A stretch of DNA of 64,000 nucleotides from Chelonoidis abingdonii (GCF_003597395.2 NC_133782.1:10830152-10894151); one strand, 5' to 3'; counted from the stretch's first letter, positions 32,057 to 44,457 are shown. Notes: generated from the letters alone by a model not told the origin. Program-made: numbers and translations.

Positions 32057-35000
32057 GTTCAAGTCTTCCCTGATGTTGATGCTAAATTACACTCCTACTT
32101 ATAAGTACATAAATTAAGGGGCACTTTAAATGCTCCAGAGCTGATTTCACACGTAAGAAAAAGTGGAGACAGTTTTTCAGATACCTTATCTAGAAGTAGT
32201 CAATGTATGAGGTTTAGCACGTCTTGATTATGCATTTTTGAAAATAGTTTATTTTCAGCAGGATGACAGGAGCCAGCGGCAACCACAGTGCAGGCACATA
32301 CACTTGGCAATCAGTTTTGGTTTTGGTTTTTTGGAGATTTTTGGCTTGTTTTCAAATCAGTAAACAGCCATGAATACACCAAACGATACTCTAGCAAAGC
32401 ACTGCAATAAACTTTCCTGATTTTTGGATTGGTCCCTAGTTTTGGACTGTCTTAATATATGTAAAAATATAATTTTATATCTATATTTTAAAGACCTCTG
32501 TTGCATCACCTTAAAGCCTCAGTTCCTCCTAACTTAGCCTCTTGAGATCTTTGTTGCCTTACACTGCATGCTGTCCAGGGCAATATAATTTTCCTATCCT
32601 AAGGTTACTAATATAGATCACAGAACTAGCTTCAGTACACAGCAAAGATTTTGTTTGTTCTCCAGAGGCCAAGCCCGGGCACAAATGTTGAGTAAACAGA
32701 TTGTGACAGGGGATCTTCACAGGGACCATGAAGATCTAATCCTCCCTCCCAGGATGTAACACATCAGTGCACCCTCTCCCCAAACGCTGCAGCTCACAGG
32801 CTTTAGTCACATGAGTGGGATTTGCACCCTGGAGCCACATCTAGACAGAAATAACTGCAGTCAAAAAAAGTAATACACAGGATTTGATATAAAAGAAAAT
32901 AGATCTCCTTCCTGTCTGAAGAGGAAGATAAGAAACATCCACCTCAGTAAGGTCTGGCCACAAACTGTAGTGGTGTCTCTGGAATGTGATCTGACCACTA
33001 AAAACTGGCCTGAATCCACCAAGTCTTTTCTCACAGGCCACTTACCAGAAGGGAATAACAGCTTGTGGTCAATGGAATGGATTCATAACACAGGTGAAAG
33101 GTTATATATTCCAGGGCCAATAGTCTGAATGATATAGTCCCTTCCCTCTACCCTGCAAACCCATTTCTTACTGATACTATTGTTGTCCAGGATGAGTGGA
33201 TATTTAAACAGGGAATGTAAGCTAAAGTATATGTGTATGTTTAAGTAAAAAGGGCAAAGAGAAAACTACAATATGAAAACATACTGGTGGCTACCGATGA
33301 TGTATGTCAGAAACTATCTACATATTCCGCTTGGGGGATTTCACTGGCACAAGTTAAGAAATGCCACAAACAGCTGCAAAAAACTGAAATGCTTTTGACA
33401 TGGTAAAACCACATTAGTAACAATATACTGTCTCAATGCAAATCTTCCTGTGAGCCAGATGGTGAGGCAGCAGCAGCGAAAAAGATGGGTGGAAACTTCG
33501 CAGAATGAGGTTTTGGGTCTCCAGCCTTGCTACCTCTTCTAATGTTGCAGTATATTCAAAGGGCCTGATTTTGATCTCAGGTAGAAGACTTTCATCGCAG
33601 GGTAACTCCACTGTCTTCAGTAAAGTTACTGCACTTTTTACTGGTGTAAATCAGATGTCTGGCCCTCTGAATGCTAGTGTGCATTATCTGCAATACTAGT
33701 CTTCGATGAAAAACGATTTGATCAGTCATTTCTTTTGTGAGTTGAGGTTACTTGTTCATAATGATGGGACTAATAATCAGCTCAGTGAATAATGGTAAAT
33801 TAATTTTTTTATTAATAATAAATGAGACTATCACATGAAACTACTTTCCTACAAACACAGTGTAGGAAAATGTCCAGTTTACTAAGGGAACTCAGAGTGG
33901 AGGCTATATAGGTGAAGTGTTATGGTAAATGAACATACTGTTAGAAAAGTTAGATCAATGATTGTGTCTAATGGACCATTGTTTCAGTAATCAATATTTA
34001 TGTCTCAGTTTTGATGTGAGATCACATGTTTGACACAAAACAAATATAAAAAATCCTAAATATCAAGGATTACTGAAATCAGAAAATGTACAAAAGAGAG
34101 AAAAAATAGCTATGGCTACTCATCAGTTTAAAAGTACATTTCCTTATCTCTCTCACTTAGTTTTGTCTAAAGCCAGCTGTGGTACAGGAATGCAATTGGA
34201 TGCTGTAATATAAAACCCCAATAGCACAACTGTTCCTCTGAAAGCCATTTGCTACCCACTCTCATTGGAATGGTTCCAAGCAAATAATCTAAAATTACAC
34301 TTTAAAACTGATCATTTAACAACAAATGATCACCCTTTTTTAATCTAACAAACCCCCTACACCCAGATAACCGATTTTATGCCAAGAAATCTCTGGCCCT
34401 ATCAGCAGCTGGAACACAGCTGTGTTGGAGGCTCTGGTCTGATCTGATGGTAGAATATCTTCTCTTCCAGCTTCATTAAGGTGTAGATATGGCTTTTCCC
34501 TGAAGCTGGATCAGATGAAATAGGTGGGCGCTGGATTTTCCATTACCTCTTTGAAAGCCCACACATTTGTTGTTTCTGAAAAGTTTCTTAAGAAATAAAA
34601 GCTATGAGCAGTTAAAGTTTTGCTTTAGCAGGTTATCAGATGGAATGGCCAGAAACTGCTTTAATAAAAGTCTAGAGAAAAGAAGCGCTCATGCCCAGCG
34701 TTACTTTTAGATTACAAGGTGATGTTGAAAATGAAGAAGGAACTGGAACTGAAACTAAAACACTGTCAACATGTATAGATTTTCTGATCATTTCATCTAA
34801 TAAAGTTATTAGTACAGAATCCTGAGCTACAATAATGCCACAGCATGTCAGGTTACTGCCTCCAAAGTTAAGGAACACGGTCCAAGAATAGCACAGAGAA
34901 CACAGAGAGGAAGATTTGAAAGACATTCCAGGGATTTTCTCCACTGGTGGTAGCACTGCTCAGACTACACAGATTTCCAAGACATTGGTAGCATTCAAAC

Positions 35001-36024
35001 ATCCATTTTAGACAGGCCAAAATGATCAAGAGTTCAACATGAGGTGCCATAATTCATGATGGAAATTCTTAAACTAATTTTTTTTTTTGCAAAATAGGCA
35101 AATTTTATCCTGACTGTCAATATAAGCTGTGATCTGGACACCTGTAAAATTACCTAGTTCCATCAGTGCCTATTTTTAAAAAATGAATATTTTAACTAGT
35201 GCTTGGTTATCCTTGAAGTACAATTTTTTCCCCCTGTAATACCTCTATTTTTTTTTTAAAAAAAGAACAACACTGTTTCATTCTCTTCAGAACAAAACTG
35301 CAAGTGGCTGGCTGGCTCTGGCCAACTTTTCTATTTGTGTCATTGATACGTAAACCAGCCATCTGGTTTACTCCGTACGCCATGTAAAGATGTGTATCTT
35401 ATTTTTCTCCCTATATATTCAGGAGCTTGCCATAACTTTGTAGAAGGATTCTGTCTGACTACTCTTTGTAAGGATATTGTCCCTGTCTAAGCTATTGTAC
35501 TTCTCTGTCTTTTGGGCCTTAAATCAAGAAAGCATCTCTGTTCCAGACAGCACTTCTGCAAGTGGTTAAAGTTAAGCACATGCTTAAATCCCACTGAAGT
35601 AGATGGAAGTTCAACACATGCTTAAAGTTCAACACATGTTCCTCAGACGTTTTCCTGAATTGAGACCCTTTGATTAGAAACCCTTCAAGCCTTGATATTT
35701 GTTTTGAGTATAGTGCCAACCATACTGTCAACACTTGCTAATCATTACTATAATTATTTGTTAATCATTGCTTCTACAGGTGTAACCTTGAATTAGCACT
35801 AATTGGTTTTCTTTATATTCTCTTCAAGAGCAATGTCTAGTGTCAAATTCTCCTTTGTGACAGCACTGCAAGTTCACTGACAACAATGCAGTAAGTTACA
35901 CCAGTGTCAATCAGACAAAAATACAGTTCCCTATATCTAATCAGTTTCCATTAAGTTCTTGCTTAAGTCCTGAAGTAAATGATCGCTACCATGTGAACCT
36001 TCTCATCTATGCAAAACATTCACA
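32057..36024. other. No gene seen; scattered old repeats
   Basis: AT-rich intergenic DNA. About 33558-33665 contains an old amniote repeat (TAACTCCACTGTCTTCAGTA, TTTTACTGGTGTAAATCAGA). About 35560-35680 contains repeated AGTTAAGCACATGCTTAAAT-type text, also typical of an old dispersed element. There is no supported exon. Confidence 0.45.
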
Positions 36025-36212
36025 GGGGAGGGATAGCTCAGTGGTTTGAGTACTGACCTGCTAAACCTCGGGTTGTGAGTTCAATCCTTGAGGGGGTCAT
36101 TTAGGAATCTAGGGCAAAAATCTGTCTGGGGATTGGTCCTGCTTTGAGCAGTAGGTTGGCGTAGATGACCTCCTGAGGTCCCTTCTAACCCTCATATTCT
36201 ATTCTATGATTC
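36025..36212 (+). mobile_element. tRNA-derived SINE of the turtle Cry I type
   Basis: The head is tRNA-like: GGGATAGCTCAGTGGTTTGA gives a box A at about 36034 and GAGTTCAATCC a box B at 36077-36087, both for RNA polymerase III. The tail, GGTCCTGCTTTGAGCAGTAG, GATGACCTCCTGAGGTCCCT and TTCTATGATTC, is shared with the CR1 LINE at 11290-11375, which supplies the reverse transcriptase. This head and tail pair is what I recall for the Cry I SINEs of cryptodiran turtles. It is a SINE, not a functional tRNA gene, as there is no full cloverleaf. Confidence 0.85.
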
Positions 36213-39100
36213 AGTTTCACCCAACTATGTAAACTAAACAGCTATCACTGTAGTTTTCACCAGCAGACTGGTGGTGTTCAAAGGGAATATAACGTAATTG
36301 TGATATTCAAACAGCTTTCCTCAACCCTGTATTTGTCTGATTCAGCTTTCACCGCTACAGTAAGAAGGAGTAGCAAGAGGCTGGTGGTGCATGGGCCTTG
36401 GACAAAAAATTCATTCTTAAGGAAAGGTGCTTCCCTATGATAAATTATTTGATCTGTTGGAGCTGGTACTGCAGTTCAAGGATATTGTTGTCAATTCCTA
36501 TCCTTGTACATGTTTTGCCATAACCTTCCCAGACTGTAATAGCTTCTTTCCTACAGGCATTCTTGTAAAACCTTGACTGGGCATTAAGAATGACTAGAAG
36601 GTCTCCATTCCTCTTACTTATCCTCTTACTTGGTTTATATGTACAGCAGAAATCCTATATGATCTGAGTCCTGAGCATACATTATAACCTGTCAGTTATT
36701 TAAATAATCTATTTTAAGAGGTAAATTCAGTTTTGTCACTTCAGTGATATTTATGACTATTTTTAATATGGGATTCTGTTCCCAAATTCACTGCTGGTGT
36801 AACTGGTTTAACTTTAGAGACTGGAAGTTTACTCCTTTGGACAACACATTTTATGTTTAATCTAAAAATTCATGCAATCATATTGTTCTTGATAGGTGAA
36901 TAGAAAATTTTTCCTGTTTTATATTTACTAGCAAAAGACATTTGCAGTTGATCAGTTGTATTTCTATTGTATAATTCAGGGAAAGATGTCACGGCAGAAT
37001 GGCAGAGTTATACTGCATCTGGTGGGTATCCCTAGATTACCTGACCTTCCCACATTCACCCCATGGTGCATTTGAATTTTTAAAAAACAAACCCTAATAA
37101 CTACCACATTCTTAGTGTCATTGTGACCTTCAAGTTTAATTTTTATCAAAACAAAATAAGTTAAGTATATAAAGGAACATATTTTTTTAAAAATATACAA
37201 ATAAGTCAGTTGTATCATTCTTATCAACATTCAACAAACAAATAGTATTTTAGGTACTATATCTGGCATATTCAACAAAAATATGCAATTACAATATGCA
37301 ACTTACATGGCCATCCAGTCCCCCAGTGTTCATACCTTTCATGCTTCTTAACTTCCCAAAACAGGAACTTCATGTCCAGATTTGCTAGACTTTAGTATAA
37401 ACCTTCTCAGTTTAATACACTAATTGACCATCTCATATCCCTGTTCCATACATGGAAATTCCATTGAAATTAAGAAAAGGTTTGCATAAAGTTTATTTAC
37501 AGAATGGGGCCTCACTAGTCTCTGACCTATAAGCTTAATGGGCATAATTCTGATTTCATATACACTCCTGAAAATCGGGAACTAACTCTTCTAAAGTATA
37601 TGGAATTAATGCTAGTGTTATAAAACCAGCATATAAGAAGTGAGATCAGAATAAGGTCCCACGGTTTCACAGAAGTAAAAGAGGAAGATAGATAATGCTC
37701 ATTTTTATTAAAGCAATACTTCCATTGTTTCATGAAATCATGATCCCAAATCCTGTAGGAACCCTACTGAAATCTCTCTGATTTTGGAAAAGAATATCGT
37801 AGTATTTTATAGGGAACAAATTAAGATTTTGTAGGTTATTCTTTAATCTATGTCCTTTACTGCTGAAGAAGAAAAAATCCTGCTAACTCCATTAACCTTT
37901 TTCAACACAACAGCACTAGCATTTATAATTAGAAATCAGTATAACACTCTGATCATGATATCAATTTCCCTAACAGTAAAATATATACCAACATAATTTG
38001 ATGCTAAATAAAAACTCTCTGCAGGCAAATTGGAACTATGGTCACTTTCATAATGCATATGAGTGTAAAGGGATGACAGAGCTTAGCATTTGGTTCCATT
38101 TATGTGTATCCACAGAAGGGTTGTCATTCTGGCACTTCTCATTCACTTCTTACAATATGCATATGTTTCTCTGACATACATAGATAGTACACTAGACCTA
38201 TTTATGACTATGACCCACACAGGCTCACTTGTGCATGACTGCATGATTATTCTTTCCTTAAAGTACATGCAATTATGAATATCACATGAAAGTTAATCCA
38301 TAATTCATATCCATGTATATGAGTCCAAATTATACAAAAACTCATAGCAAAGTTAAGTATAAAATTTGATTCTAGTACAGCAGTGCAATGATTTCAGACT
38401 TTCTCTGTAAGTTTAAACTAGCTTTCTAGTGAATGGTAAGTGTATCTGGTATTTTACTGACTGAAGATGTTTTCACTTAAACAAAGTAAATTTTGGGTTT
38501 CAGAGCAGAAGTTGATTTACGTGACAATAGTGCTGCAAATGCCCTGATGTCAAACCCTAGAAAAAATCCATCTCATGTCAACTTTAACTTATTTGCAGAG
38601 GTTTGGAGGGAAAGGCAAAACTTTTCATTTGGGCTAAACTTCAGAACAATAAAACAAAACATTGTAACTTGCTTGCAGAGCACAATCCGAAAAACAGAAT
38701 CAGAGAAAATCTGTTAAAAATCTCATTACAAAGAAACATTGACATTACCTATTTACACCCCAATTTTTCAAAGTAGAGCCAAAGAATAAAATATTTCAGT
38801 AGATCTCGGCAGAAAAGGCACAAAACACAAAGCAGGGCATGCTTGTGTCATTTTGTCACAAAGAAGCATTGATCATTGTACAACATGGGAAAAGTCAGTA
38901 TTGGTGTGACATCTCACAATATCATAGATATCTGGGGGATACACACATAACATATGTACATACATACATAACTTCCAGCAAAGCTGGAAATAATCACTAA
39001 AAAGGGAGCAAAGGGAAGAAAATATATCCAGTGGTTTGTTACAATCTACACCTCAATTTATGCATTAAGGAGGCTGATTGCTGTTTTATCATTATTGGTA
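36213..39100. other. No gene seen
   Basis: AT-rich DNA downstream of the ZNF831 gene, with no transposon ends or convincing open frames. A short TACA run lies near 38940-38980. Confidence 0.45.
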
Positions 39101-39122
39101 AACAAATACACTGCAGTGTCTT

Positions 39123-39128
39123 TTTAAT
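39123..39128 (-). terminator. Possible ZNF831 poly(A) signal (ATTAAA)
   Basis: TTTAAT on the plus strand reads ATTAAA on the minus strand, about 320 bp beyond the ZNF831 stop codon. It is the nearest common variant signal I can see; a canonical AATAAA may lie further away. The region 39129-39443 would then be 3'UTR. Confidence 0.25.
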
Positions 39129-39443
39129 ACAGTCTTTGTGAGCTGGGGATTGTGGGTGTTATGTGGGACTGATGAGGCTTAGTGGAGTTGGGAACCACCT
39201 TGTGCATTTAAATATGTAATTTAACTGCTTCCTTGCTCCATACAAAAGCATTAAAATATGTAAAAGAAGCCTGAGTCCTTTCAAAGAAGAACTGTTTTCT
39301 TAGACGAGAATTTTGCCTAAACTGTGCAGGAATGGCTATTCTGATGTTAAGGTGCTTCAAAAAGTAGATCAATGATCTGCAATTTCCATTTCGCTCTATA
39401 ATGTACCATCATACATCCATCTGCCATGGCAGTGTCCTGTTTG

Positions 39444-40295
39444 CTATATTTCTATAACTAGCCTGTCTTCATCATCACTGCTTGTGTCATCGTATTCCAC
39501 TCGGGTTTGTTTCCTTATCATCTCTAAACCTCTTTTTTTGTATGTTTTGGAAGGTGTTTCAGAGCTAGCTGTGGACTCTGTGGGACTGAAGGGAAATGAG
39601 GGCTCTTTAAAAGTATTAGTGCCAGTTTTATTAAGTCTTCCATGGCCATCTGATTGTAAGTAGGCTCCATTCTTGTCCATGCATCCATGAGGACTGTTAT
39701 CAGAAGAGTTTATCCCCTGTATATTAGCTGTGCTAGGTAAGCCAGTACTTGTGATTGATGTCTCAGGAAGGGTGTTTACCTTTGATCCCAATAAAGCTGA
39801 ACACACAGTTTTGGAACTAGGAGTAAGTTTCTCCTTCAGAGATGAGTATGAATTTCCTTCCATTGGATGTTCCTCCTTTCCTGAGGTCTGGACCAATGGG
39901 TATAATGCAGCAAAACTTTGACCTTGTGACTCTAAACTGAGTATATTTTTGTGGTCAGCTTTTGGCCATAAGGAAAAAGGAGCAGTAACCTCTGAACCCA
40001 TACTCACATGCTGGCAGCATGTGCCTGTGCCTACTAAATCAAAAGGAAAAGACCAAAAAGAGGACTCCACAGGGTCAGAATGAGCATTTGGTGATGGCTC
40101 CACTGGAAATGATTTCTGAAGTATGAGAGGTTGAGTCACTAAACAGCAGATGTCCAGGTCACTGTTGGTTTGTCGCATGGCTGCTTTAGCTGATGATGAA
40201 CATGAGTATGTTACCATAGGTAATCCTGGAGTTGCATTAAGGTTCTGAATAAAGAGATTGCCTCTTGAGTGTTTCTTGACTGGTCTAGTAACATC
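39444..40295 (-). CDS. ZNF831 terminal coding exon
   Basis: This exon encodes the last 283 residues of the zinc-finger protein. The acceptor is strong: on the minus strand a run CTCTCTCCCCAACCCCTATC leads to TGCTGCAG, and the exon starts GATGTTACTAGACC (residues DVTRPVKKHSRGN) in phase 0. The ATG at 40217 lies inside the exon and is not the start. The middle is serine- and proline-rich and looks disordered. The C-terminus is a basic then acidic tail, YKKRGLEMIRKQTRVEYDD followed by TSSDDEDRLVIEI and a TAG stop at 39446-39444. I recall this tail as matching ZNF831 of other vertebrates. The 283 residues continue from the 51-codon exon at 41172-41324. Confidence 0.85.
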   Translation of the reverse strand, partial: DVTRPVKKHSRGNLFIQNLNATPGLPMVTYSCSSSAKAAMRQTNSDLDICCLVTQPLILQKSFPVEPSPNAHSDPVESSFWSFPFDLVGTGTCCQHVSMGSEVTAPFSLWPKADHKNILSLESQGQSFAALYPLVQTSGKEEHPMEGNSYSSLKEKLTPSSKTVCSALLGSKVNTLPETSITSTGLPSTANIQGINSSDNSPHGCMDKNGAYLQSDGHGRLNKTGTNTFKEPSFPFSPTESTASSETPSKTYKKRGLEMIRKQTRVEYDDTSSDDEDRLVIEI

Positions 40296-40439
40296 CTGCA
40301 GCAGATAGGGGTTGGGGAGAGAGGATCGGGAAGGAAATGAATTTCAACTTACATTAAAAGTTTCAATCCAAAGCAATGTCATCCTTTGTAAAGAGAATGA
40401 AATAACAATTATGTTGACTATATCCATGCGACTATAAGA

Positions 40440-40505
40440 CTGTATATATCTGGTGTAACTCTGTTGAGATCAACTGAGTTATACAGGCATAAATGTGATC
40501 CTTCA
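40440..40505. repeat. Old amniote repeat fragment
   Basis: The text CTGGTGTAACTCTGTTGAGA then CAACTGAGTTATACAGGCAT resembles the copies at 33558-33665 and 59255-59300. It lies in the intron just upstream of the ZNF831 terminal exon. Confidence 0.45.
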
Positions 40506-40559
40506 TCTCTACAACTGTGATTATATTTGCTTTCCTTTTTGTCATAACTCCAAGAAAAA

Positions 40560-40800
40560 GTAGTCTGGGAGCTGACCCTGTTTGTGAGCAGCCGGTCAAG
40601 AAGAGCTCAGCCCCTAGTTGGTCCTTCAGCACTTGCACCAGGAAATTGTCCCCTACACTTTCCAAAAACATCCTGGATTGTCTGTGCACCACTGTATTGC
40701 TCTCCCAGCAGATATCAGGGTGATTGAAGTCCCCCATGAGAACCAGGGCCTGTGATCTAGTAACTTCTGTTAGTTGCTGGAAGAAAGCAACTGAGGAGCA
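40560..40800 (-). mobile_element. CR1 endonuclease fragment
   Basis: The minus strand encodes FFQQLTEVTRSQALVLMGDF, then NHPDICWESN and SRMFLESVGDNFLVQVLK, which are the C-terminal half of the CR1 ORF2 apurinic-type endonuclease (GDFNHPDICW is its signature). It lacks both the remainder of the endonuclease and the reverse transcriptase. It lies in the last ZNF831 intron, on the gene's own strand. Confidence 0.8.
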
Positions 40801-41171
40801 TTTGAAGAATTAGATTCCTAAATATGATAACTAATTTTCATAACAATGTAATTTTACAATAGTAATTATACTAATATATTCAAAACTCATATAGTAGCTG
40901 TGACAATGAGAGAAATACTATTTCAAGTTACACTATTTTCACTGCAAAAATATTCTAAATTCAATTATTTTGAATGTTTTTGCAGCCACGTTACCTTACC
41001 ATCTTTGCAGCATTTGTGAAAACACAAAATCCGAGAACCAAATAAATGGACAAAATTAAACTGCAGAAGCTTTCAAATAACAATAGGGTGAAACTGAAGT
41101 TTTCTAAAATCAGTGTCATCTACTGTGTATTTAACAAGTATTCATAGGTGAATTACACGTAAAACACCTAC

Positions 41172-41324
41172 TTTTCCATCCAGTTTGCCTTTTTGTGTGA
41201 AGCTGATTGAATGCCCAGCTGGTGAAAATATTCCTGAGTTATTTTTGTGATTCCTGTCTTCTTTCTTCTGATTATTCCCTTTGGACGCTGGCTTGTCTGA
41301 GGTGGGGCAAGATAGCTCCTCTTG
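41172..41324 (-). CDS. ZNF831 internal coding exon, 51 codons
   Basis: A 153-bp exon joining the main exon to the terminal exon. The acceptor is excellent: the minus strand reads CTTTTCCCCAATAGACAATT then ATCTCCCGCAG, and the exon begins CAAGAGGAGCTATC. The donor after GATGGAAAA is GTAGGT. It is phase 0 on both sides, like the flanking exons, and open throughout. Its translation starts QEELSCPTSDKPASKGNN and ends SFTQKGKLDGK, with a basic, low-complexity character like the rest of the protein. I did not know this exon beforehand; it was found from splice signals and reading frame. Confidence 0.78.
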
Positions 41325-42034
41325 CTGCGGGAGATAATTGTCTATTGGGGAAAAGAAGATGTAGAGAGATTTTTAAGGTTGATACAGTGCTCAATGAGTT
41401 TTCCATAAACCTTTTTTTTTTCTTATCTGTGGACAGACTTTTACTTCTTAAATTGTTGTATCAAATTAATTCTGAACATGATTTATCCTAACGTACTTTA
41501 ACCTCTGGATTCCTTGCAAACTGTGTTCTATAGCAGCTGTGTTGAATGGTTGCTATCTGCTGTTCAAGCTGAGTGACTTTTCATGAATATTCCTGTGTGA
41601 TTACGTCTTCAACCCTTCTTTTCAATTAACATTCTTGTGTGCAAAATTTTGTATGTACATATCTTCATGGGAAGCAACTTAAAGGTGGCATTCTCATGAA
41701 TACCACTGAAGCAAATTTGCAGTTGGGATTCCAATAAATGATCTTAAATACTTTTTTCTTCAGAATTTGCTTATCTTTCTATCCTTCATGTATCTTTATA
41801 CAAAATTTTAAATGATAGAGGCCTGGAGGGGCAATGAGAGAGAAGGGTGGAAGGAGATGTATTAATAAGAGAAAGGGAGTAGGAAAAAAACTTAGGGAAG
41901 AAATGTTAATGAGATACAAAACTGCAAGTCAAGGGAATGGCCAGAAAGTATCTGAACTTCAAATTTCAGAATGGAAAATGGACAGAACTAGAAGGACCTA
42001 GTACAGTTAAGTTGCTTTTCCACATTGCAGTGGC

Positions 42035-42180
42035 AAGTAGTATTTGGAGTGTTGTTGTACCTCTATTGGTTGCAGGCGATCAGACAAACAAGCTGGGTGA
42101 TCTTTTATTGGACCAACTTCTGTTGGTGAGAGACAGGATTTCAAGCTTACACAAAGCTCTTCCTCAGGTAGTACTGGCAG
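42035..42180 (+). repeat. Dispersed repeat, class uncertain
   Basis: The text GATCTTTTATTGGACCAACT then TCTGTTGGTGAGAGACAGGA and AGCTTACACAAAGCTCTTCC is a familiar dispersed repeat of reptiles and birds. I cannot assign its class. It is non-coding. Confidence 0.55.
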
Positions 42181-42593
42181 AATCTATCATAAGAATCAGC
42201 TCAGCTCTTCTATATTGCAACTATACCAGCTCATGTCTCCAAGGTTACTGGCATTAAGTAGCTAACTAATTAGATAAATGGAGAGGATCACGGGGAGGTT
42301 ACACAAATAGTCAAAAAAGACAGCAAAAGATTCTTCTGTTGATTGGAATTATATGATGATTCACCTTTTATTGCACTACACACCGCTGCTATGTGTTATT
42401 GCTGATCACAAAAGAGAGAACTCGGTAGAGCTGGCTGGAAGTTGGAATTCCTTCCTGCAAGAAGTTTCCAATTTTTGAAAAAATGTTTTGTCCCAAGTCG
42501 TGATGAAAACTCAAATTGAATGTTTTTCACAGAAAGGGATTTCTAGAAAAACTCAATTTTGGGAAAAACAACAGTGGAATTTCTCAACTTGCT

Positions 42594-42874
42594 GGCAGCC
42601 TGCCTGGAAGGCTCTTGTAAACTTTGTTTTCAGAAAGTGAGCTTGACAAGAGCCTTCCAGGTGGGCTGCCAGAGAGGCAGAGCACTGGGGTGCTCAGCCC
42701 TGGCCTAGGGGGAGACCAGGAAGCTGAGCACAGAGCTCTCAGCCACTGGCAGCGGCAAAGGCTGAGAGTTGGGGAGGCAGAGTCTCAGCGCTCAGCCTCT
42801 GGCAGATTACCTGCAAGGCTCTTGTCAATTTCGTTTTATGCCTGCAGGGAGAAAATGAAATTGACAAGACCTTG
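42594..42874. repeat. Two hairpins sharing a motif
   Basis: The first hairpin has arms 42594-42618 and 42646-42670 (23 of 25 paired; left arm begins GGCAGCCTGCCTGGAAGG). The second has arms 42814-42837 and 42852-42874 (about 21 of 24). Both contain an AAGGCTCTTGTCAATTT-like motif or its complement. The GC-rich DNA between them is unlike the surrounding AT-rich intron. This may be a decayed DNA transposon with long inverted ends. Confidence 0.65.
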
Positions 42875-43098
42875 AAGAAGATAGTGGGGAGCCATCATTT
42901 TGGAGTTCTGAATCTGTGAAAAGGGCATTTTCAGTTACAGAAAACACTTGACCTGTTCTATAAATTGGTGAAATAGTTGTGTTGTGTTGGGTGGATTTAC
43001 CCCAAGCTGTGGCCTCACAAGATCAAGCTAATGTTTGCTATCAGCCACTTAAAATCTACGTAGCTATTAATAATGTTACAATTAACAGCTCTTTTCAT

Positions 43099-43330
43099 GG
43101 TCTTGTGATTAAAACACAGAGTAGGGAGTCAGAAGTTCTGCATTGTATTCCTGGCTCTGCTGCTGCACTGTTAGATCTTGGTAAAGTCACTTCACTTCTC
43201 TGCACCTCATCACCTTTTCCATCAATATAATGGTGATAATTGTACTTCACTACCTCACTTGAGTATTATAGGCCTAAATCTTAATATTTGCAAAGCATTA
43301 TGAGATCCCTGATGGAAGGAACTCTAGAAG
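43099..43330 (+). repeat. MIR-like (CORE) SINE
   Basis: The left part, GGTCTTGTGATTAAAACACA then GGGAGTCAGAAGTTCTGCAT, is the tRNA-like and core region. The right part, GTAAAGTCACTTCACTTCTC and CACCTCATCACCTTTTCCAT, matches the MIR 3' body. It is diverged but nearly full length. Confidence 0.7.
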
Positions 43331-44457
43331 GACAATGTATTATTTATTTATCATTTATTTTCAAAGCCCTGTAGAAACTAATTAATCTTAGTCTTAATGA
43401 AAGTCTCTGTTCTCTAATTTTCATATGTTCTGCTCTTTTGATGCTCAGGGATATTCCAACAGTCACATGCTTTTTGTATATTTCACATCTGCTGATCAGA
43501 ACAGTTATTTAAAAGGAACAAAACAATGTTTTAAAATGTTTTACTACAGATCACTCTGTTTACCTGCCAACGTGTCATACATCAATCTCATAAACTTCCC
43601 TGATTTCAGCATCATGGTCAACACTAATTTCCTATTACAAATGAGACATACACCTACTTATCACAAATAATGCCCCAGATTTTCAGCCCTGTGCGCTATA
43701 CTTAGATATGGATTTTGTGCCTGAACAAGATACCACCCAGGCAGTAGACCCACAAGGCACAATTCCTCCATGCCTGTTGTGCTGAGACTATAATTTTGCT
43801 TGGTCTTAGGCAAAGGTGCACATGGGAGATGCAGGCCTTTACCCCTTGCATGGCTGTGTAAGATGAGGGAACAGTCTAACCATGAATAGAGAGAGATTGG
43901 CTCATTTATAATAAGAGGCTCTCTCTATGTTTATGTTCAGTTTCCATGTGCAGATTTTCTTCTATCAAAACCTTGTCTCTGCTCCCATTCTTTCTGTGTT
44001 CATAAATAGTATTTGACTTGTGAGGAATCATGCCCAGAATCTGCAGTGCGCTCATCCATAAAATTCAGCACAGAATGCCAGCAAATTTCTGGAGTCATCT
44101 CTTTACTTTAGAAACATATGTCACTTAAACCATAATACAGAAGCTAATAAAACCTTTCAATCCACGTTTTTATTCATTTGAATAGGTACTACAAGGTTAA
44201 GTTATTCTGCAATACAATTACAGAATTTTTTAGCAGAAAAGCAGAAATGTTTACAAATATTTTTATTGCAAAATATAACTGCAGCACAGCAAATAAGCTA
44301 TAAATCTGCTGTGACAACAATTTGACATGACTGAGTCTAATAACAGAATTAGTGATTTTTTTCTACTATATTTGAGTTTTACAGTTTCTTTATCTCCTAT
44401 ATATTGATATATACAATTTTTATTTTATTTACAACTTGATAATTTAGAGTACTTTAT

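Noticed and set aside
36025..36100. A tRNA gene
   Set aside because: Box A and box B are present but there is no full cloverleaf, and the unit continues into a CR1-like tail, so it is a SINE.
40432..40737. A 101-codon minus-strand frame upstream of the ZNF831 terminal exon
   Set aside because: Its first half is a CR1 endonuclease fragment and its second half runs into an unrelated old repeat; it is not a ZNF831 exon.
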